Positions 8,879 to 17,826 of a stretch of DNA of 64,000 nt are shown here, in pieces. Within the stretch, counting starts at the first letter, position 1. Each line of letters starts with the position of its first letter. A model generated the notes under the pieces. That model saw only the letters and a list, made by a program, of their open reading frames with translations, was not told the DNA's origin and made no database searches. Position numbers and translations under genes: made by a program. Source of the DNA: an uncultured Prevotella sp. (GTDB lineage: Bacteria; Bacteroidota; Bacteroidia; Bacteroidales; Bacteroidaceae); NCBI GenBank assembly GCA_900554695.1, contig USHV01000009.1, forward strand, positions 13,968 through 77,967, given 5' to 3'.

Positions 8879-9076
8879 CGAAAGAGTGCTTTCCGGCCTA
8901 CGATAAAGCCCGTTTCAGGGTGCGATAAAGCCCATTTCGGAGCGCAATATAGGCCATTTTGGAGCACAATAAAGCCCATTTCGGAGAATGATAAAGGCTG
9001 TTTGAGGGTGCGGAACGCATTTTCCGACACCTTCAAACAGGCTCTTTCACAAGAGCAATAAGCTGTTTTTGCTGCA
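8879..9076. repeat. 22-bp tandem array, 9 units, core ATAAAGCCCATTTCGG
   Basis: Consecutive 22-base units start at 8879, 8901, 8923, 8945, 8967, 8989, 9011, 9033 and 9055 without a change of register. The best units (8901, 8923, 8967) share GATAAAGCCC(A/G)TTTC; the outer ones are degenerate but keep A-rich, then GC, then TTTC order. Two AT-rich near-palindromes, TGCATATTTATTCG (9191-9204) and CGTATAAATATACA (9221-9234), follow 115-160 bases downstream, like those bounding the elements at 36.7 and 58.2 kb. No gene is seen in 9077-9343. Confidence 0.85.
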
Positions 9077-9343
9077 CGTTTGTGCGCAAACAGTTGTGTA
9101 TCAGAGATTTAAATGAAAAGTCGAAAAGTCTGGAATCCGTGTCCGATCGGTCGTCCGAAGGTTCTGACGGAGTTTTTCAGGCCTTATGATTGCATATTTA
9201 TTCGTTTGCAGAATCGCTTCCGTATAAATATACACTTCTGCGTTTCTGTATGTAATATTTCCTTTAGACCAATTTTATTTGTTCGTTATTCCTTGACGTG
9301 AAGCGGTTTTTGAGGCTATGTTATTGCGTTTCCGGTATGTCGT

Positions 9344-11047
9344 TTAAATGTTTCTTATGCGGTCGTCGAACTCCTTTGCGCCACCTTTCACGCCGAATAT
9401 CTTTTGCAGCAGACGCGCCCTCGTGTTGGTGACCGACTGCGACGACATGCCCGTCAGCACCGCAATCTCCGTTGGTATGAACCGCAGGCGTGTCAGTATC
9501 GTGATGTTTATCTCGTTGGGCGATAGCTTGGTGTGCTCGGCGAACAGCGTGTTCAGTCTGCCGTCGTAGCTGTTCGTCAGCTGATGAAGCGCGTCCCAGT
9601 CCTGTTTTTCAGCCGTCCGTCCTACTGAAGCCAGGCGGTGTAGGGCATACACACAGTCGGCGTTTATCAACCGGTCCTCCATATTCCACTGTTCCGGATT
9701 GCGCCGGTCGTTCTGATATCCCGCCAGTTGCGCCTGCATTTTCTCAAGTTCGTGCGTCTTCTCCTCAATCAGTCTGACGTCCTTCTCCCTTGCCTGTTGC
9801 AGTTCGTCGAGCCGCTGTCGCAGGGCGCGATAGCTCTCAAGGTCGCGCGTGTAGCCGGCGTTCAGTTCCTTCAATGTCAGTTTCTGCCTGTTTATCACAC
9901 GTCCGTAGTGGCTCATTCTGCGGCGGTGATAAACCAGAAATCCCACCAGTGCTATTATCAGTATGGCCGCCGCGCCACCCAGACGCATCATCTGCGCACG
10001 GTAGATACGTTCGCTCCGTCGGCTGTCGTAGTTGTTCTGCAACTCCACGAGCGAGCTTGCCGTCTCGGTGGATACGTCGCGGTCGTACACAGTGTTGAGT
10101 CTGTCGCTCAGAAACAGTTGCGATTTCTCGTCGTTTTTTATGCGAGCGAGTGTTATGAGTTTCTTCAGTGCGCTCTTGCTTATGGCCGGCACGTCGGAGT
10201 CGGCAGCGTCATACCACATCCGTTCAGCCCTCTTCATGTCGTTTGCAGCGGCGTATATGTCGCCCAGACGGAGCGACGCCATACGGTCAGGACAACCCAC
10301 ATAAGCCATCGTCAGCAACCGGTTGGCACGCGCGGTGTCGCCGCTGTTCATATAGTAACAGCCCAGATTGGTGCGTATGAGCGACTGCACCTCCGGGCCT
10401 GCCTTTGGAAGTAGCGGCCGACAATGGTTCATGCACATCATGAAACTGTCTGTACGGTTTATCCGCATATACTCCGTCGCCATGTCGTTCCACGCCCGTG
10501 CCACGTGGTCTGTGCTTCCGGTGCACTGCGCCGCGTCGAGTTCCATACGGCGATATTTCATCACCAGGTCGTGATGTCCCGTCACAATGTTAATCTGTGC
10601 CAGCGCCGCGGCAACCCTGAAGCTGAGAAAACTATCGTCTGTACCGGCCGCCGCTTCCTCCGCTATCTTCAGGTTGAGCACGGCGTCGTGCAGCTGTCCG
10701 TTGTAGTAGAGACACAAGGCAAGCTGCACCAGCGCCCTTGCCCTGCGGCGTTTGTCACTGCATTGGTCGAAGTAGGCGGCACTTTCGCTTATATACCGGC
10801 TGTTCGTCAGTTTCACATCGAGTCCGTGCACCGCTTCGGTGTATGCCAACTCGTAGAGTGCACTGTCTGCCGGGCCGGCGCACAGACTGTCCTTGTGGCC
10901 GTAGAGCAGCGTCAGCGCGCCGTGCGGATCGGTGTCGGTCATGCTCTCGGCGCGTATGATTGTGCTGTCATACTTATTCCTTTGTCCACACGCCACCATG
11001 AGTATGGCTGTGGCGAGGAGTGTGATTATCGTGCCGCTGCGGTTCAT
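9344..11047 (-). CDS. membrane-anchored TPR protein with C-terminal LuxR-like HTH
   Basis: 567 residues from the ATG at 11047, chosen because it begins a lipoprotein-type signal (MNRSGTIITLLATAILMVAC). The periplasmic part, residues about 25-340, is helical and TPR-like (LVQLALCLYYNGQLHDAVLNL). One membrane helix near residue 355 (LGGAAAILIIALVGFLVYH) leads to a cytoplasmic coiled coil. The end carries a helix-turn-helix, LSPNEINITILTRLRFIPTEIAVLTGMSSQSVTN, like LuxR/GerE-type domains. Bacteroidota have many such one-protein sensor-regulators. The gene begins 2 bases after the stop of the TonB-C gene, so the two are co-transcribed. The signal sensed and the targets are unknown. Confidence 0.8.
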   Translation of the reverse strand: MNRSGTIITLLATAILMVACGQRNKYDSTIIRAESMTDTDPHGALTLLYGHKDSLCAGPADSALYELAYTEAVHGLDVKLTNSRYISESAAYFDQCSDKRRRARALVQLALCLYYNGQLHDAVLNLKIAEEAAAGTDDSFLSFRVAAALAQINIVTGHHDLVMKYRRMELDAAQCTGSTDHVARAWNDMATEYMRINRTDSFMMCMNHCRPLLPKAGPEVQSLIRTNLGCYYMNSGDTARANRLLTMAYVGCPDRMASLRLGDIYAAANDMKRAERMWYDAADSDVPAISKSALKKLITLARIKNDEKSQLFLSDRLNTVYDRDVSTETASSLVELQNNYDSRRSERIYRAQMMRLGGAAAILIIALVGFLVYHRRRMSHYGRVINRQKLTLKELNAGYTRDLESYRALRQRLDELQQAREKDVRLIEEKTHELEKMQAQLAGYQNDRRNPEQWNMEDRLINADCVYALHRLASVGRTAEKQDWDALHQLTNSYDGRLNTLFAEHTKLSPNEINITILTRLRFIPTEIAVLTGMSSQSVTNTRARLLQKIFGVKGGAKEFDDRIRNI

Positions 11048-11049
11048 TC

Positions 11050-11448
11050 TCAGTTCATTCTGTAAGTGATAGGAATGGCGAACTGTACTCTTACTTTCTC
11101 TCCTTTGTTCATTCCCGGTTTCCACTTCGGCATCTTCTTCACTGTTTCCACAGCTACCTTGTCGAGCGTCGGGGTGGCGTGTTTCTCCACCTTGAAGTTG
11201 GTCAGCGAACCGTCTTTCTCAACAACGAAGCTCACAAGCACGCGTCCTTCCTCGCCGCGCTTTATCGCTTCCTCCGGATACTTCTGGTTTTCGCTCAGGA
11301 ACTTATACATGGCAAGCTGGCCGCCCGGATATTCCGGCAGCACCTCGCACTTTTCATACACTTTCTCTTTATTCTCTTTTGTGGTCTGTGCGGCTGCCGT
11401 CGATACCATGATCATTGCGGCAAGCGCCATCATAAGTATTCTTTTCAT
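11050..11448 (-). CDS. secreted TonB C-terminal domain protein
   Basis: 132 residues: signal peptide MKRILMMALAAMIMVSTAAAQ, short linker, then a TonB_C domain (PEYPGGQLAMYKFLSENQKYPEEA, GRVLVSFVVEKDGSLTNFKV, ...MPKWKPGMNKGEKVRVQFAIPITY). Normal TonB is anchored in the inner membrane by its N-terminal helix and has a long proline-rich spacer; both are missing, and the protein looks free in the periplasm. It may bind a receptor or the cell wall without energising transport, or signal to the co-transcribed membrane regulator. A -7 box TATATTTG lies on the minus strand at 11506-11499. Confidence 0.85.
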   Translation of the reverse strand: MKRILMMALAAMIMVSTAAAQTTKENKEKVYEKCEVLPEYPGGQLAMYKFLSENQKYPEEAIKRGEEGRVLVSFVVEKDGSLTNFKVEKHATPTLDKVAVETVKKMPKWKPGMNKGEKVRVQFAIPITYRMN

Positions 11449-11498
11449 AATACATCAGTTTTTTTGCGTTAGACATGTTTGTTCTTGTCCGGACGCTG

Positions 11499-11506
11499 CA
11501 AATATA
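11499..11506 (-). promoter_or_regulatory. -7 box of the TonB-C/TPR-HTH operon
   Basis: TATATTTG on the minus strand, about 50 bases upstream of the start at 11448; a TTTG lies about 20 bases further upstream. Confidence 0.6.
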
Positions 11507-11578
11507 GGATGAAAAAACAAAACGAACAAAACGATTCGTTACACAATATTACACTGTACGGCCGTAGTGTAATAATTT

Positions 11579-12505
11579 TTACTTCCGACGGCCGCGTCCG
11601 GACATGATGCGCAGCAGTCTGTTGGCACGGCAGAGGGTGTTCACGCCCATTATGTCGAGCAGAATGGCTTTCAGACGGAAACTCTTATCTACGCTCATGA
11701 AGTTTTGTCTGATGGTTGTCAGCAGCGGACGGTCGCCCGTGAGTTCGGTGGTGTATATCTGGATGTTGAGCACGTGCATGTAGTAGTCGGCCCATTCTGG
11801 CGTGTGGCGGCGCGTCTTTTCCAGCATCCTCAGGTGCGTAGCGAGCAGCTGTCGCCAGGCGTTGCCGTCGGCGTTGTTGGATATTCCTCCGCTGTTCCAG
11901 CAGTAATAGTAAGTTCCCGTGCATGTTGTGGCCGTCACACCGGCTTTCTCCAGAAGCAGGGGGAGGGTGTGCAGATCTTCGAAAATCATCTTTTCCGGGT
12001 ATCTCACTTCGTCGAACATCCTGCGGCGGTATATCTTGTTGCAGGCGTAAGCGTGGGCATAGGCACGGCATGAGAGCCAGTATTCGTCCATGTCGCGGTA
12101 TTCGCAGTTTTCGAAGGTCAGCGTTTCCTCAGTGCCGTCTGCTCTCTCGCGGCTGATGGGAAACTCTATAATGTCATATTCGGGATGCTTTTCGGCCAGA
12201 CCGTTCAGGTCGTGCAGCGTGCCGGGGGCTATGTAGTCGTCGGAGTCAATGAACATCAGCAGGTCGCCCCTTGACGCTTCAATGCCAGCGTTGCGTGCGC
12301 TGCTCAGTCCGCCGTTAGGCTTGTGTATCACTCTCGTGCGCTTGTCTTTTTCGGCCCATCTGTCGCACATCGCAGGACAATCGTCCGGCGAACCGTCGTC
12401 GACGAGTATTATCTCGTAATCTACGTCCTCCTGTGTGGCAATGCTGTCAACACATCTGTCGAGCGTTGCCGCAGTCTTGTAAACAGGTATTATGATGCTT
12501 ATCAT
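11579..12505 (-). CDS. glycosyltransferase family 2
   Basis: 308 residues from the ATG at 12505, which starts the canonical GT-A N terminus MISIIIPVYKTAATLDRCVDS. The nucleotide-binding region includes EIILVDDGSPDDCP and the DxD-type motif is FIDSDDYI (near residue 90). The acceptor half continues with EFPISRERADG and a conserved-looking YRDMDEYWLSC. It transfers a sugar from a nucleotide sugar to a growing surface glycan; donor and acceptor cannot be told. It follows the methyltransferase gene by 8 bases. Confidence 0.88.
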   Translation of the reverse strand: MISIIIPVYKTAATLDRCVDSIATQEDVDYEIILVDDGSPDDCPAMCDRWAEKDKRTRVIHKPNGGLSSARNAGIEASRGDLLMFIDSDDYIAPGTLHDLNGLAEKHPEYDIIEFPISRERADGTEETLTFENCEYRDMDEYWLSCRAYAHAYACNKIYRRRMFDEVRYPEKMIFEDLHTLPLLLEKAGVTATTCTGTYYYCWNSGGISNNADGNAWRQLLATHLRMLEKTRRHTPEWADYYMHVLNIQIYTTELTGDRPLLTTIRQNFMSVDKSFRLKAILLDIMGVNTLCRANRLLRIMSGRGRRK

Positions 12506-12513
12506 TGTTTTGT

Positions 12514-13425
12514 TCAGGCTTGTTTGATGAGTTTTTTCAGTTTCATCTTCAGTGTCCATGGCAGTCCCTGCACGAAAAACTGCACAATGTTGTATTTCCA
12601 GTAAGTGGCGCTGTTCTTCAGTCCGTGCCACGGATTGTCGGTCGAGCGTTCGTAATCCATAAGTATCGAGCACAGCTCGCGCTTGTCGCCCTTATCGTTT
12701 ATAAGGCTCTGCGGCACGTCACCGGTCTTTCTTATCACGGCCGCGACATGTCCGTTGCCAGTCAGTCCGACGGTAAGCTCGGCAAATCCGGCTATCAGTT
12801 CAGCCACGTCGTGCCGCTCCGATTTGTTCCATATTATCATCTTTCCGTTCTCGCGGCAGATGTTATACTGATGAAATCCCTTGTAATGTTCGGTCTCCGC
12901 CTCGTTTATGTGGTGGTTGAGGTATAGGCATCCGCCCTTCTTCAGCACGTCGATGCTCTCGTATATGCTTTTCATGGGGTGGGCGGAGTGGTCGAGTGCG
13001 TTCTGTATTATCACGAGAGACACATCGTGTGCGGGATAGAATGCCGACAGATATTCAGCCATTCCGAATTCTATTCTCGGCAGTTTGCGGCGGTGGCGCG
13101 CGAGTATTCTGTTGAAGTAGCCAGCCAACGGGTCGACGTAGTGTATGTCGAGCGGTGCCAACTGTCCGTTGCGCATGATGTAGTTACCGGTAGCGTAGCT
13201 CATTCCACAGCCCACATCGAGCACTTTCGGCTTATCCGCCTTGGCCAGGAAAGCATTGGCGTCGAACCCTTCAAGTGTTATCACGCCACCATATTTCGAC
13301 CAGTTCATCATACCGTCGAATGTCCATTTCCATCTGTACACGTTGTTCCAGAAGGCCACCTCATAAGCGATGCCGTTCATCCATCTTGTGATAATGTTCT
13401 GTTCTTTGTTCATCATTCTTGTCAA
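12514..13425 (-). CDS. SAM-dependent methyltransferase of the glycan cluster
   Basis: 303 residues as drawn from 13425; starts at 13416 or 13413 (MMNKEQ..., MNKEQ...) are equally possible. The SAM-binding motif I is VLDVGCGMSYATG (near residue 68), with further class I features (VSLVIIQNALDHSAHPMKSIYES, LKKGGCLYLNHHINEAE). It could methylate a sugar or other small acceptor in polysaccharide synthesis. It shares an operon with the downstream glycosyltransferase. Upstream, two copies of a 66-bp promoter-bearing repeat point into this gene. Confidence 0.82.
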   Translation of the reverse strand: MTRMMNKEQNIITRWMNGIAYEVAFWNNVYRWKWTFDGMMNWSKYGGVITLEGFDANAFLAKADKPKVLDVGCGMSYATGNYIMRNGQLAPLDIHYVDPLAGYFNRILARHRRKLPRIEFGMAEYLSAFYPAHDVSLVIIQNALDHSAHPMKSIYESIDVLKKGGCLYLNHHINEAETEHYKGFHQYNICRENGKMIIWNKSERHDVAELIAGFAELTVGLTGNGHVAAVIRKTGDVPQSLINDKGDKRELCSILMDYERSTDNPWHGLKNSATYWKYNIVQFFVQGLPWTLKMKLKKLIKQA

Positions 13426-13565
13426 ACGAGAGTCAGGAGCCGGTCCGTCGCCCTTTTACCGTGTTTATTAAGTATGTTGTTTGGCGGCGAGTCCCGGTAG
13501 TGCCGGTGCAGTAATATAATATGTATATAGAGTGGCTGCATGCGGAAACATATTTTGTTTTGTCC

Positions 13566-13665
13566 TTCCCGAGCACAGCATGTCTTATGCAAAGACGTTG
13601 CCAGCGAGTGCAATGAGAGCTTGTTCTCCTATTGCCGAGCGCAGCATGTCTTATGCAAAGATAAT
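13566..13665 (-). repeat. 66-bp promoter-bearing repeat, two copies, upstream of the methyltransferase gene
   Basis: Read on the minus strand, the copies carry CTTTGCATAAGACATGCTG followed by a CTCGG segment. They are exactly 66 bases apart (13656 and 13590 for the box end). The upstream copy has a full -7 box TATCTTTG (13663-13656); in the other the box is degenerate. The same repeat occurs at 23.7 and 55.97 kb. The rest of 13426-13829 holds only a plus-strand -7 box TATCTTTG at 13739-13746. Confidence 0.8.
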
Positions 13666-13738
13666 TATATTTGCTCTAAATCATTCATTCATTACAAAAT
13701 AATCGACACTAAAAAGGGCTATTGAGTGTTATTTTGCA

Positions 13739-13746
13739 TATCTTTG
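13739..13746 (+). promoter_or_regulatory. -7 box for the fucosyltransferase-like gene
   Basis: TATCTTTG on the plus strand, about 84 bases before the start codon at 13830. No convincing -33 TTG at the usual distance was seen. Confidence 0.5.
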
Positions 13747-13829
13747 CATTGATTTTTAAGCCTCCGGGAGTATTCGGGCGTGTCGTGATGATGCACGTTC
13801 CGGCTTTCGGTTAAATAAGTATCACCGTT

Positions 13830-14669
13830 ATGAATAAAACCAGTTTGCTGTTGGTACCGGCCGGAGGACTGGCCAACAGAATGCGTGCCGTTGTGTCGGC
13901 ATACAATTTGTGCCGCACCGTAGGCGGCAGAATGCAGGTCGTTTGGTTTCGCGACTGGGCGTTGAATGCCCCGTTCCGCGACATCTTCAAACCCGTTGAC
14001 AGTTCTCTCTTTGCCCTGCGTGAGGCGCGCGGACTGGATTTTCTCGTCAACGACAGGCCGCGCCGTCGCAACTTCTGGATACCAAAGGCGTTTCAGAGTG
14101 TTGTTTTCGATGCCAGGATATACGAGCAGTTTGTCACTCCTCTGAAGCAGAAAAACTTTGATTTTGAGGCATGGCTGCGTGGCAGGCGGTGCTACATGAG
14201 CTGTTATCAGGAGTTTGGCACGTGGGATACGGCGCTTTATAAGAAGATATTCCGCCCCGTTGACGAGGTCATGGAGCGCGTTGATGCGTTCCGCAAGAGT
14301 TTTTCCGGTTACACGATAGGAATGCACATACGCCGCACCGACAATGCCGAGTCGATAGAGAAAAGCCCTACAACACTGTTTGTCGAGGCAGGACAGCGCG
14401 AGCTGAAAGAACACCCCGACCTGCGAATATTCCTCGCCACCGACAGCGAAGAGGTGAAACAGCAGATGCGTAACGTCTTCGACGACCGCATAATAACACC
14501 TTCCGACGCCGCCGAACGCGGCAATACGGCCGGCATACGCGGCGGACTTGTCGATATGTGGACGCTTTCGCTCACACGCCGCATCTACGGTTCGGCAGGC
14601 AGCAGCTTCTCAACCATGGCGTCGAGCATAGGTGGCAACGAGCTCGTTATTTTATCAGTTCAGGCATGA
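13830..14669 (+). CDS. fucosyltransferase-like glycosyltransferase (GT11/NodZ type)
   Basis: 279 residues. The N terminus LLLVPAGGLANRMRAVVSAYNL has the GGLANRM loop of this superfamily, and residues about 166-175 carry MHIRRTDNAESI, the HxRRxD motif of GT11, GT23 and NodZ-like fucosyltransferases, which binds GDP-fucose. The C-terminal LSLTRRIYGSAGSSFSTMAS segment is also typical. The expected role is addition of fucose, or another GDP-sugar, to a surface glycan. It is the only plus-strand gene of this cluster, and its last 23 bases overlap the end of the convergent licD-like gene. Confidence 0.8.
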   Translation: MNKTSLLLVPAGGLANRMRAVVSAYNLCRTVGGRMQVVWFRDWALNAPFRDIFKPVDSSLFALREARGLDFLVNDRPRRRNFWIPKAFQSVVFDARIYEQFVTPLKQKNFDFEAWLRGRRCYMSCYQEFGTWDTALYKKIFRPVDEVMERVDAFRKSFSGYTIGMHIRRTDNAESIEKSPTTLFVEAGQRELKEHPDLRIFLATDSEEVKQQMRNVFDDRIITPSDAAERGNTAGIRGGLVDMWTLSLTRRIYGSAGSSFSTMASSIGGNELVILSVQA

Positions 14670-15453
14670 TAAAGACCGAGTGAATCTTCTGTTTCTCTTT
14701 CGGCGGTATCTGCATGTAGTTGTTGTACAGGTCGCGCAGGTAAGCGTCGGGATTGCACGGCGCGCTGAACGTGCGGCCTTCGAATGTTATCGTGCCGAGC
14801 GGGAAGATGCTTTTCTTCAGGTGCATTATGCCGTATCCGTTGTTCACGAGCGTGTTCGACATATACGTTCCCTTCTTTCTGAACATAAAAGCCAGTTTCC
14901 ACGCAAGGCTGTAAAGCGCGTATTGCGCGGCGAACCACGGCAGTTCGGCCGCCGAGCGCAGCGAATATCTGTGCGGACTGTGCAGTATGGAGTAGCACTT
15001 TGATATGCCGCGGCCATACCGTTTCACGAATTTCTTTGAAACGTCCGGATAGTCTATGAACGGGAAAATGTCCACATAGAGTCCTTTCTCGTAGTTGGCG
15101 CTGAAGTCGTCGCCCGGTTCCACGAAGAACGAATTGAGGTCACGCACCTTCACTATCGGCTCTTTCGTGTCCTCGCTCTGTGGTGTCTGCAACGTCAGAG
15201 AGGCAGGCAGCTCCTTCTGAGCGACGCTTTTGAACCGCTCAAGGTCGGCAAGGCTCATGGCGATGTCGATGTCGTCGTCCCACGGAATGAATCCTCCGTG
15301 ACGCACGGCACCGAGCAGCGAGCCGCCGTCGAGCCAGTAAGATATGTCGTGCTTGCGGCATATTCGGTCTATTTCTTCCAGTATGCCGAGCTGTTTCAGC
15401 TGACATTGTCTCAGCGTTCTGCGCTTGTATTCCTCGAGAAAACTATTTTTCAT
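14647..15453 (-). CDS. LicD/fukutin-family phosphotransferase
   Basis: 268 residues. Carries the family signature YWLDGGSLLGAVRHGGFIPW followed by the metal-binding DDDIDIAM (residues about 38-66), and continues with LTLQTPQSED and a C-terminal region of normal LicD length. LicD proteins attach phosphocholine; the eukaryotic relatives fukutin and FKRP use CDP-ribitol to attach ribitol-phosphate. The gene sits 26 bases after a predicted CDP-ribitol synthase, so transfer of ribitol-phosphate to a glycan is the favoured inference. No choline kinase or CTP:phosphocholine enzyme is nearby. Confidence 0.88.
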   Translation of the reverse strand: MKNSFLEEYKRRTLRQCQLKQLGILEEIDRICRKHDISYWLDGGSLLGAVRHGGFIPWDDDIDIAMSLADLERFKSVAQKELPASLTLQTPQSEDTKEPIVKVRDLNSFFVEPGDDFSANYEKGLYVDIFPFIDYPDVSKKFVKRYGRGISKCYSILHSPHRYSLRSAAELPWFAAQYALYSLAWKLAFMFRKKGTYMSNTLVNNGYGIMHLKKSIFPLGTITFEGRTFSAPCNPDAYLRDLYNNYMQIPPKEKQKIHSVFIMPELIK

Positions 15454-15479
15454 TGTGACTTGTTTGTCTTTTCAGTTCA

Positions 15480-16856
15480 TCATTTGTTCTCCGGCGTGGC
15501 GCGTCTCACGTCAACCACCTGTCCCGTATAGTCAGATGCGAGCGTGCGTAGCGTGGCTTCCGCCACCTTCTCCGGCTTCAGCAGCGTGTCGTCGGGCTCT
15601 GTTCCGAAGTTCGCCAGGCGCATAGGCGTCTTCGTGCGCTCCGGGTTTATGCAGTTAATCTTTATTCCGTCGCCTTCCCATTCCTGTGCAACGGCCTGCA
15701 CGAAGTTCACTATCGCTGCCTTGGTTGACGAATATATGCTGTAGAAAGCGCGTCCGCGGGTGTACGAGCTTGAGGTGAAGAATATGAGACGTCCGCCCGT
15801 CTGTTTCAGATAAGGATACGACTCTATCGCCACGTTCACCGTTCCCATGTAGTTGGTACGCACGGCATTCTCTATCACGGAGTAGTCCATCGACGCCAAC
15901 GGCTCCTTGTTCAGTATGCCGGCAGTGCATATCACGAAGTCTATCTTGCCTGTCTCTGCCGCCACGTGAGCCAGAGTGTCCATCACACACTGCCTGTCGC
16001 CTATGTCCACACCGCCCATGCTGCGCGAGAATGCGAACACTATCGAGCCGCGTTCGCCCAGCATCCGCACGATGTCGGCGCCTATTCCGTAGCTTCCTCC
16101 GAACACCACGGCCACCTTGTTCTTGAAATGGCTGGCGTCGGGCATAGCCGTTCCCACCTCCGTGTTCTTCAGTTGGAACAGCTTGTCCAGCATGTATGTG
16201 TCCTCCTTATAGGTCAGTTTCATGTTGCTTTCCTCGCCGCGCACCACATATACCGGCGTCTCCGGCAAGTAGCGGCGCACAACTCCGCAGTCGTCCGTCG
16301 TGCGGAACGCCGGGTCTTTCAGTGCCAGTTCGTATGCCTTTCTTATCACGTTGATGTCGAAAGCCTGCGGAGTCTGTCCGCGGCGGAGTCTTGAGCGGTC
16401 GGGTATGTTGCTTATGAAGTCGCCTTCCACCTCAATTATCGTGTCGGCAGACGGCACAGCCACGTCTATCGCCTCGTATTTTCCGAGCGCGTCAATCACG
16501 TCGTCGAGCACTCTCTGGCTGAGCAACGGGCGCACCGCGTCGTGGAATATCAGGTTCACGTCTCTCTTTTCGTAAGCCCTGATAGCCGATAGGCTCGAGT
16601 CGTAGCGTTCCTTTCCGCCCTTGAGAATCTTCTTCACCTTGCGCCATTTGTTGCGCAGCACGATGTTCTCGAAGTCGGAAATGAGCATCGGGTTCGACAC
16701 AATGGCAATCTCGTCAATCCTCGGATTGCGCTCAAAAACGTCGATGGTGTGTTCCACCACCATTTTTCCTGCCACCTTGTAAAATTGTTTCGGTGTCGAG
16801 ATGCCGAGTCGCGTGCCAACGCCTCCGGCCAGTATTACGGCGATATTTTGTTTCAT
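15480..16856 (-). CDS. bifunctional cytidylyltransferase/SDR oxidoreductase (Bcs1-like CDP-ribitol synthase)
   Basis: 458 residues, two fused enzymes. Residues 1 to about 230 are an IspD/TarI-type cytidylyltransferase (VILAGGVGTRLGISTPKQFY, FHDAVRPLLS, RGQTPQAF). Residues about 240-458 are a short-chain dehydrogenase (VVFGGSYGIGADI, CTAGILNKEPL, catalytic YSIYSSTKA). The same fusion is known from Haemophilus influenzae Bcs1/Acs1, which reduces ribulose 5-phosphate to ribitol 5-phosphate and couples it to CTP. That activity is inferred here. The neighbouring LicD-family gene is the likely user of the product. A standalone IspD for isoprenoids would be expected elsewhere in the genome. Confidence 0.88.
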   Translation of the reverse strand: MKQNIAVILAGGVGTRLGISTPKQFYKVAGKMVVEHTIDVFERNPRIDEIAIVSNPMLISDFENIVLRNKWRKVKKILKGGKERYDSSLSAIRAYEKRDVNLIFHDAVRPLLSQRVLDDVIDALGKYEAIDVAVPSADTIIEVEGDFISNIPDRSRLRRGQTPQAFDINVIRKAYELALKDPAFRTTDDCGVVRRYLPETPVYVVRGEESNMKLTYKEDTYMLDKLFQLKNTEVGTAMPDASHFKNKVAVVFGGSYGIGADIVRMLGERGSIVFAFSRSMGGVDIGDRQCVMDTLAHVAAETGKIDFVICTAGILNKEPLASMDYSVIENAVRTNYMGTVNVAIESYPYLKQTGGRLIFFTSSSYTRGRAFYSIYSSTKAAIVNFVQAVAQEWEGDGIKINCINPERTKTPMRLANFGTEPDDTLLKPEKVAEATLRTLASDYTGQVVDVRRATPENK

Positions 16857-16925
16857 TTGTATTGTATTTTCTTTATTTTCAGTGAACAGACAAGGCTGTT
16901 TTTATGTTTATTTACATTAGCCTTT

Positions 16926-17627
16926 TTATTTGAGAAACATAAAATCAGGGTCGTCCTCCATGTTTTCAATAAAACTGTCTGATGTAGAATATATCACGGA
17001 AACACTATTGAATCTTCCCTGTTTGTCCCCATAATGATTTATGAAAAGTGTAGCATATCCCAGGACATTGTAATCCACATTGTCAGAAATGGTAAATGTT
17101 GTTTCAAAAACGGCTTCGTCCTGAGCCAGTGCTTTAAGCTTTTCCTTATTCGATGTCGAGTTTTCCGTTTCCTTGTCTTTAAAATATTCCTTGCTTGATA
17201 ACACATGATATTTTTCAGAGAGAGATTCTTTCACTCTGTCATATGTTTCTTTCAATTTTTTAAAAGAATTACTTTCAGTATAGACTATCCCTATGACGCC
17301 AACAATGTTTTTGTCTTTTTCTGTTGGTGTTATGAACATTTCGCAGTTCTTTATTCCTAAAGATTCTCCTTTTAGAATATGCATTTGGCTATCATCGTCT
17401 TCAACTTCATAGAACGGATCGGTTTTCCAACCGATGGCTTCAAATATCTCCATAGTCCTTTTCATGGTCAGACCAGGTTTCAGTTTCAAACCTTCCACAT
17501 CCAGAAATTTGTCTGCGTGCTTTGCTATGCTGTCTCGTGTGGCTCTCCAGTCTATGACTTTCTGAGCACAAATACATGTTGCAAATGACATCTGCAGCAA
17601 AAATATGAATAGTAATTTCTTGATCAT
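16926..17627 (-). CDS. secreted protein of unknown function
   Basis: 233 residues with a signal peptide (MIKKLLFIFLLQMSFATCICAQ). The mature part is mixed alpha/beta and charged, with no domain I recognise. Base composition is more AT-rich than in the flanking glycan genes and codon use is different (many AAA, ATT, TTT), so it may have entered the cluster separately. A -7 box TATATTTG is on the minus strand at 17710-17703. The 69-base gap to the Bcs1-like gene leaves co-transcription possible. Confidence 0.65.
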   Translation of the reverse strand: MIKKLLFIFLLQMSFATCICAQKVIDWRATRDSIAKHADKFLDVEGLKLKPGLTMKRTMEIFEAIGWKTDPFYEVEDDDSQMHILKGESLGIKNCEMFITPTEKDKNIVGVIGIVYTESNSFKKLKETYDRVKESLSEKYHVLSSKEYFKDKETENSTSNKEKLKALAQDEAVFETTFTISDNVDYNVLGYATLFINHYGDKQGRFNSVSVIYSTSDSFIENMEDDPDFMFLK

Positions 17628-17826
17628 AGCAGATTGTGTTTATAGAGTTTATGTTGCATAAATGTTTGTACTGCGTTTTTTCCGGATGCAGATAACATAA
17701 TGCAAATATAGACAAAAACTTCGAGTTTACGCCCCGCCATGCTGAAAAAGTGGTGACTGCGGAGGTAATACGAGACAATAATGTCTGCCGCGGACAATGT
17801 TGTCGCCGCACGGCGTGCCCCGAACC

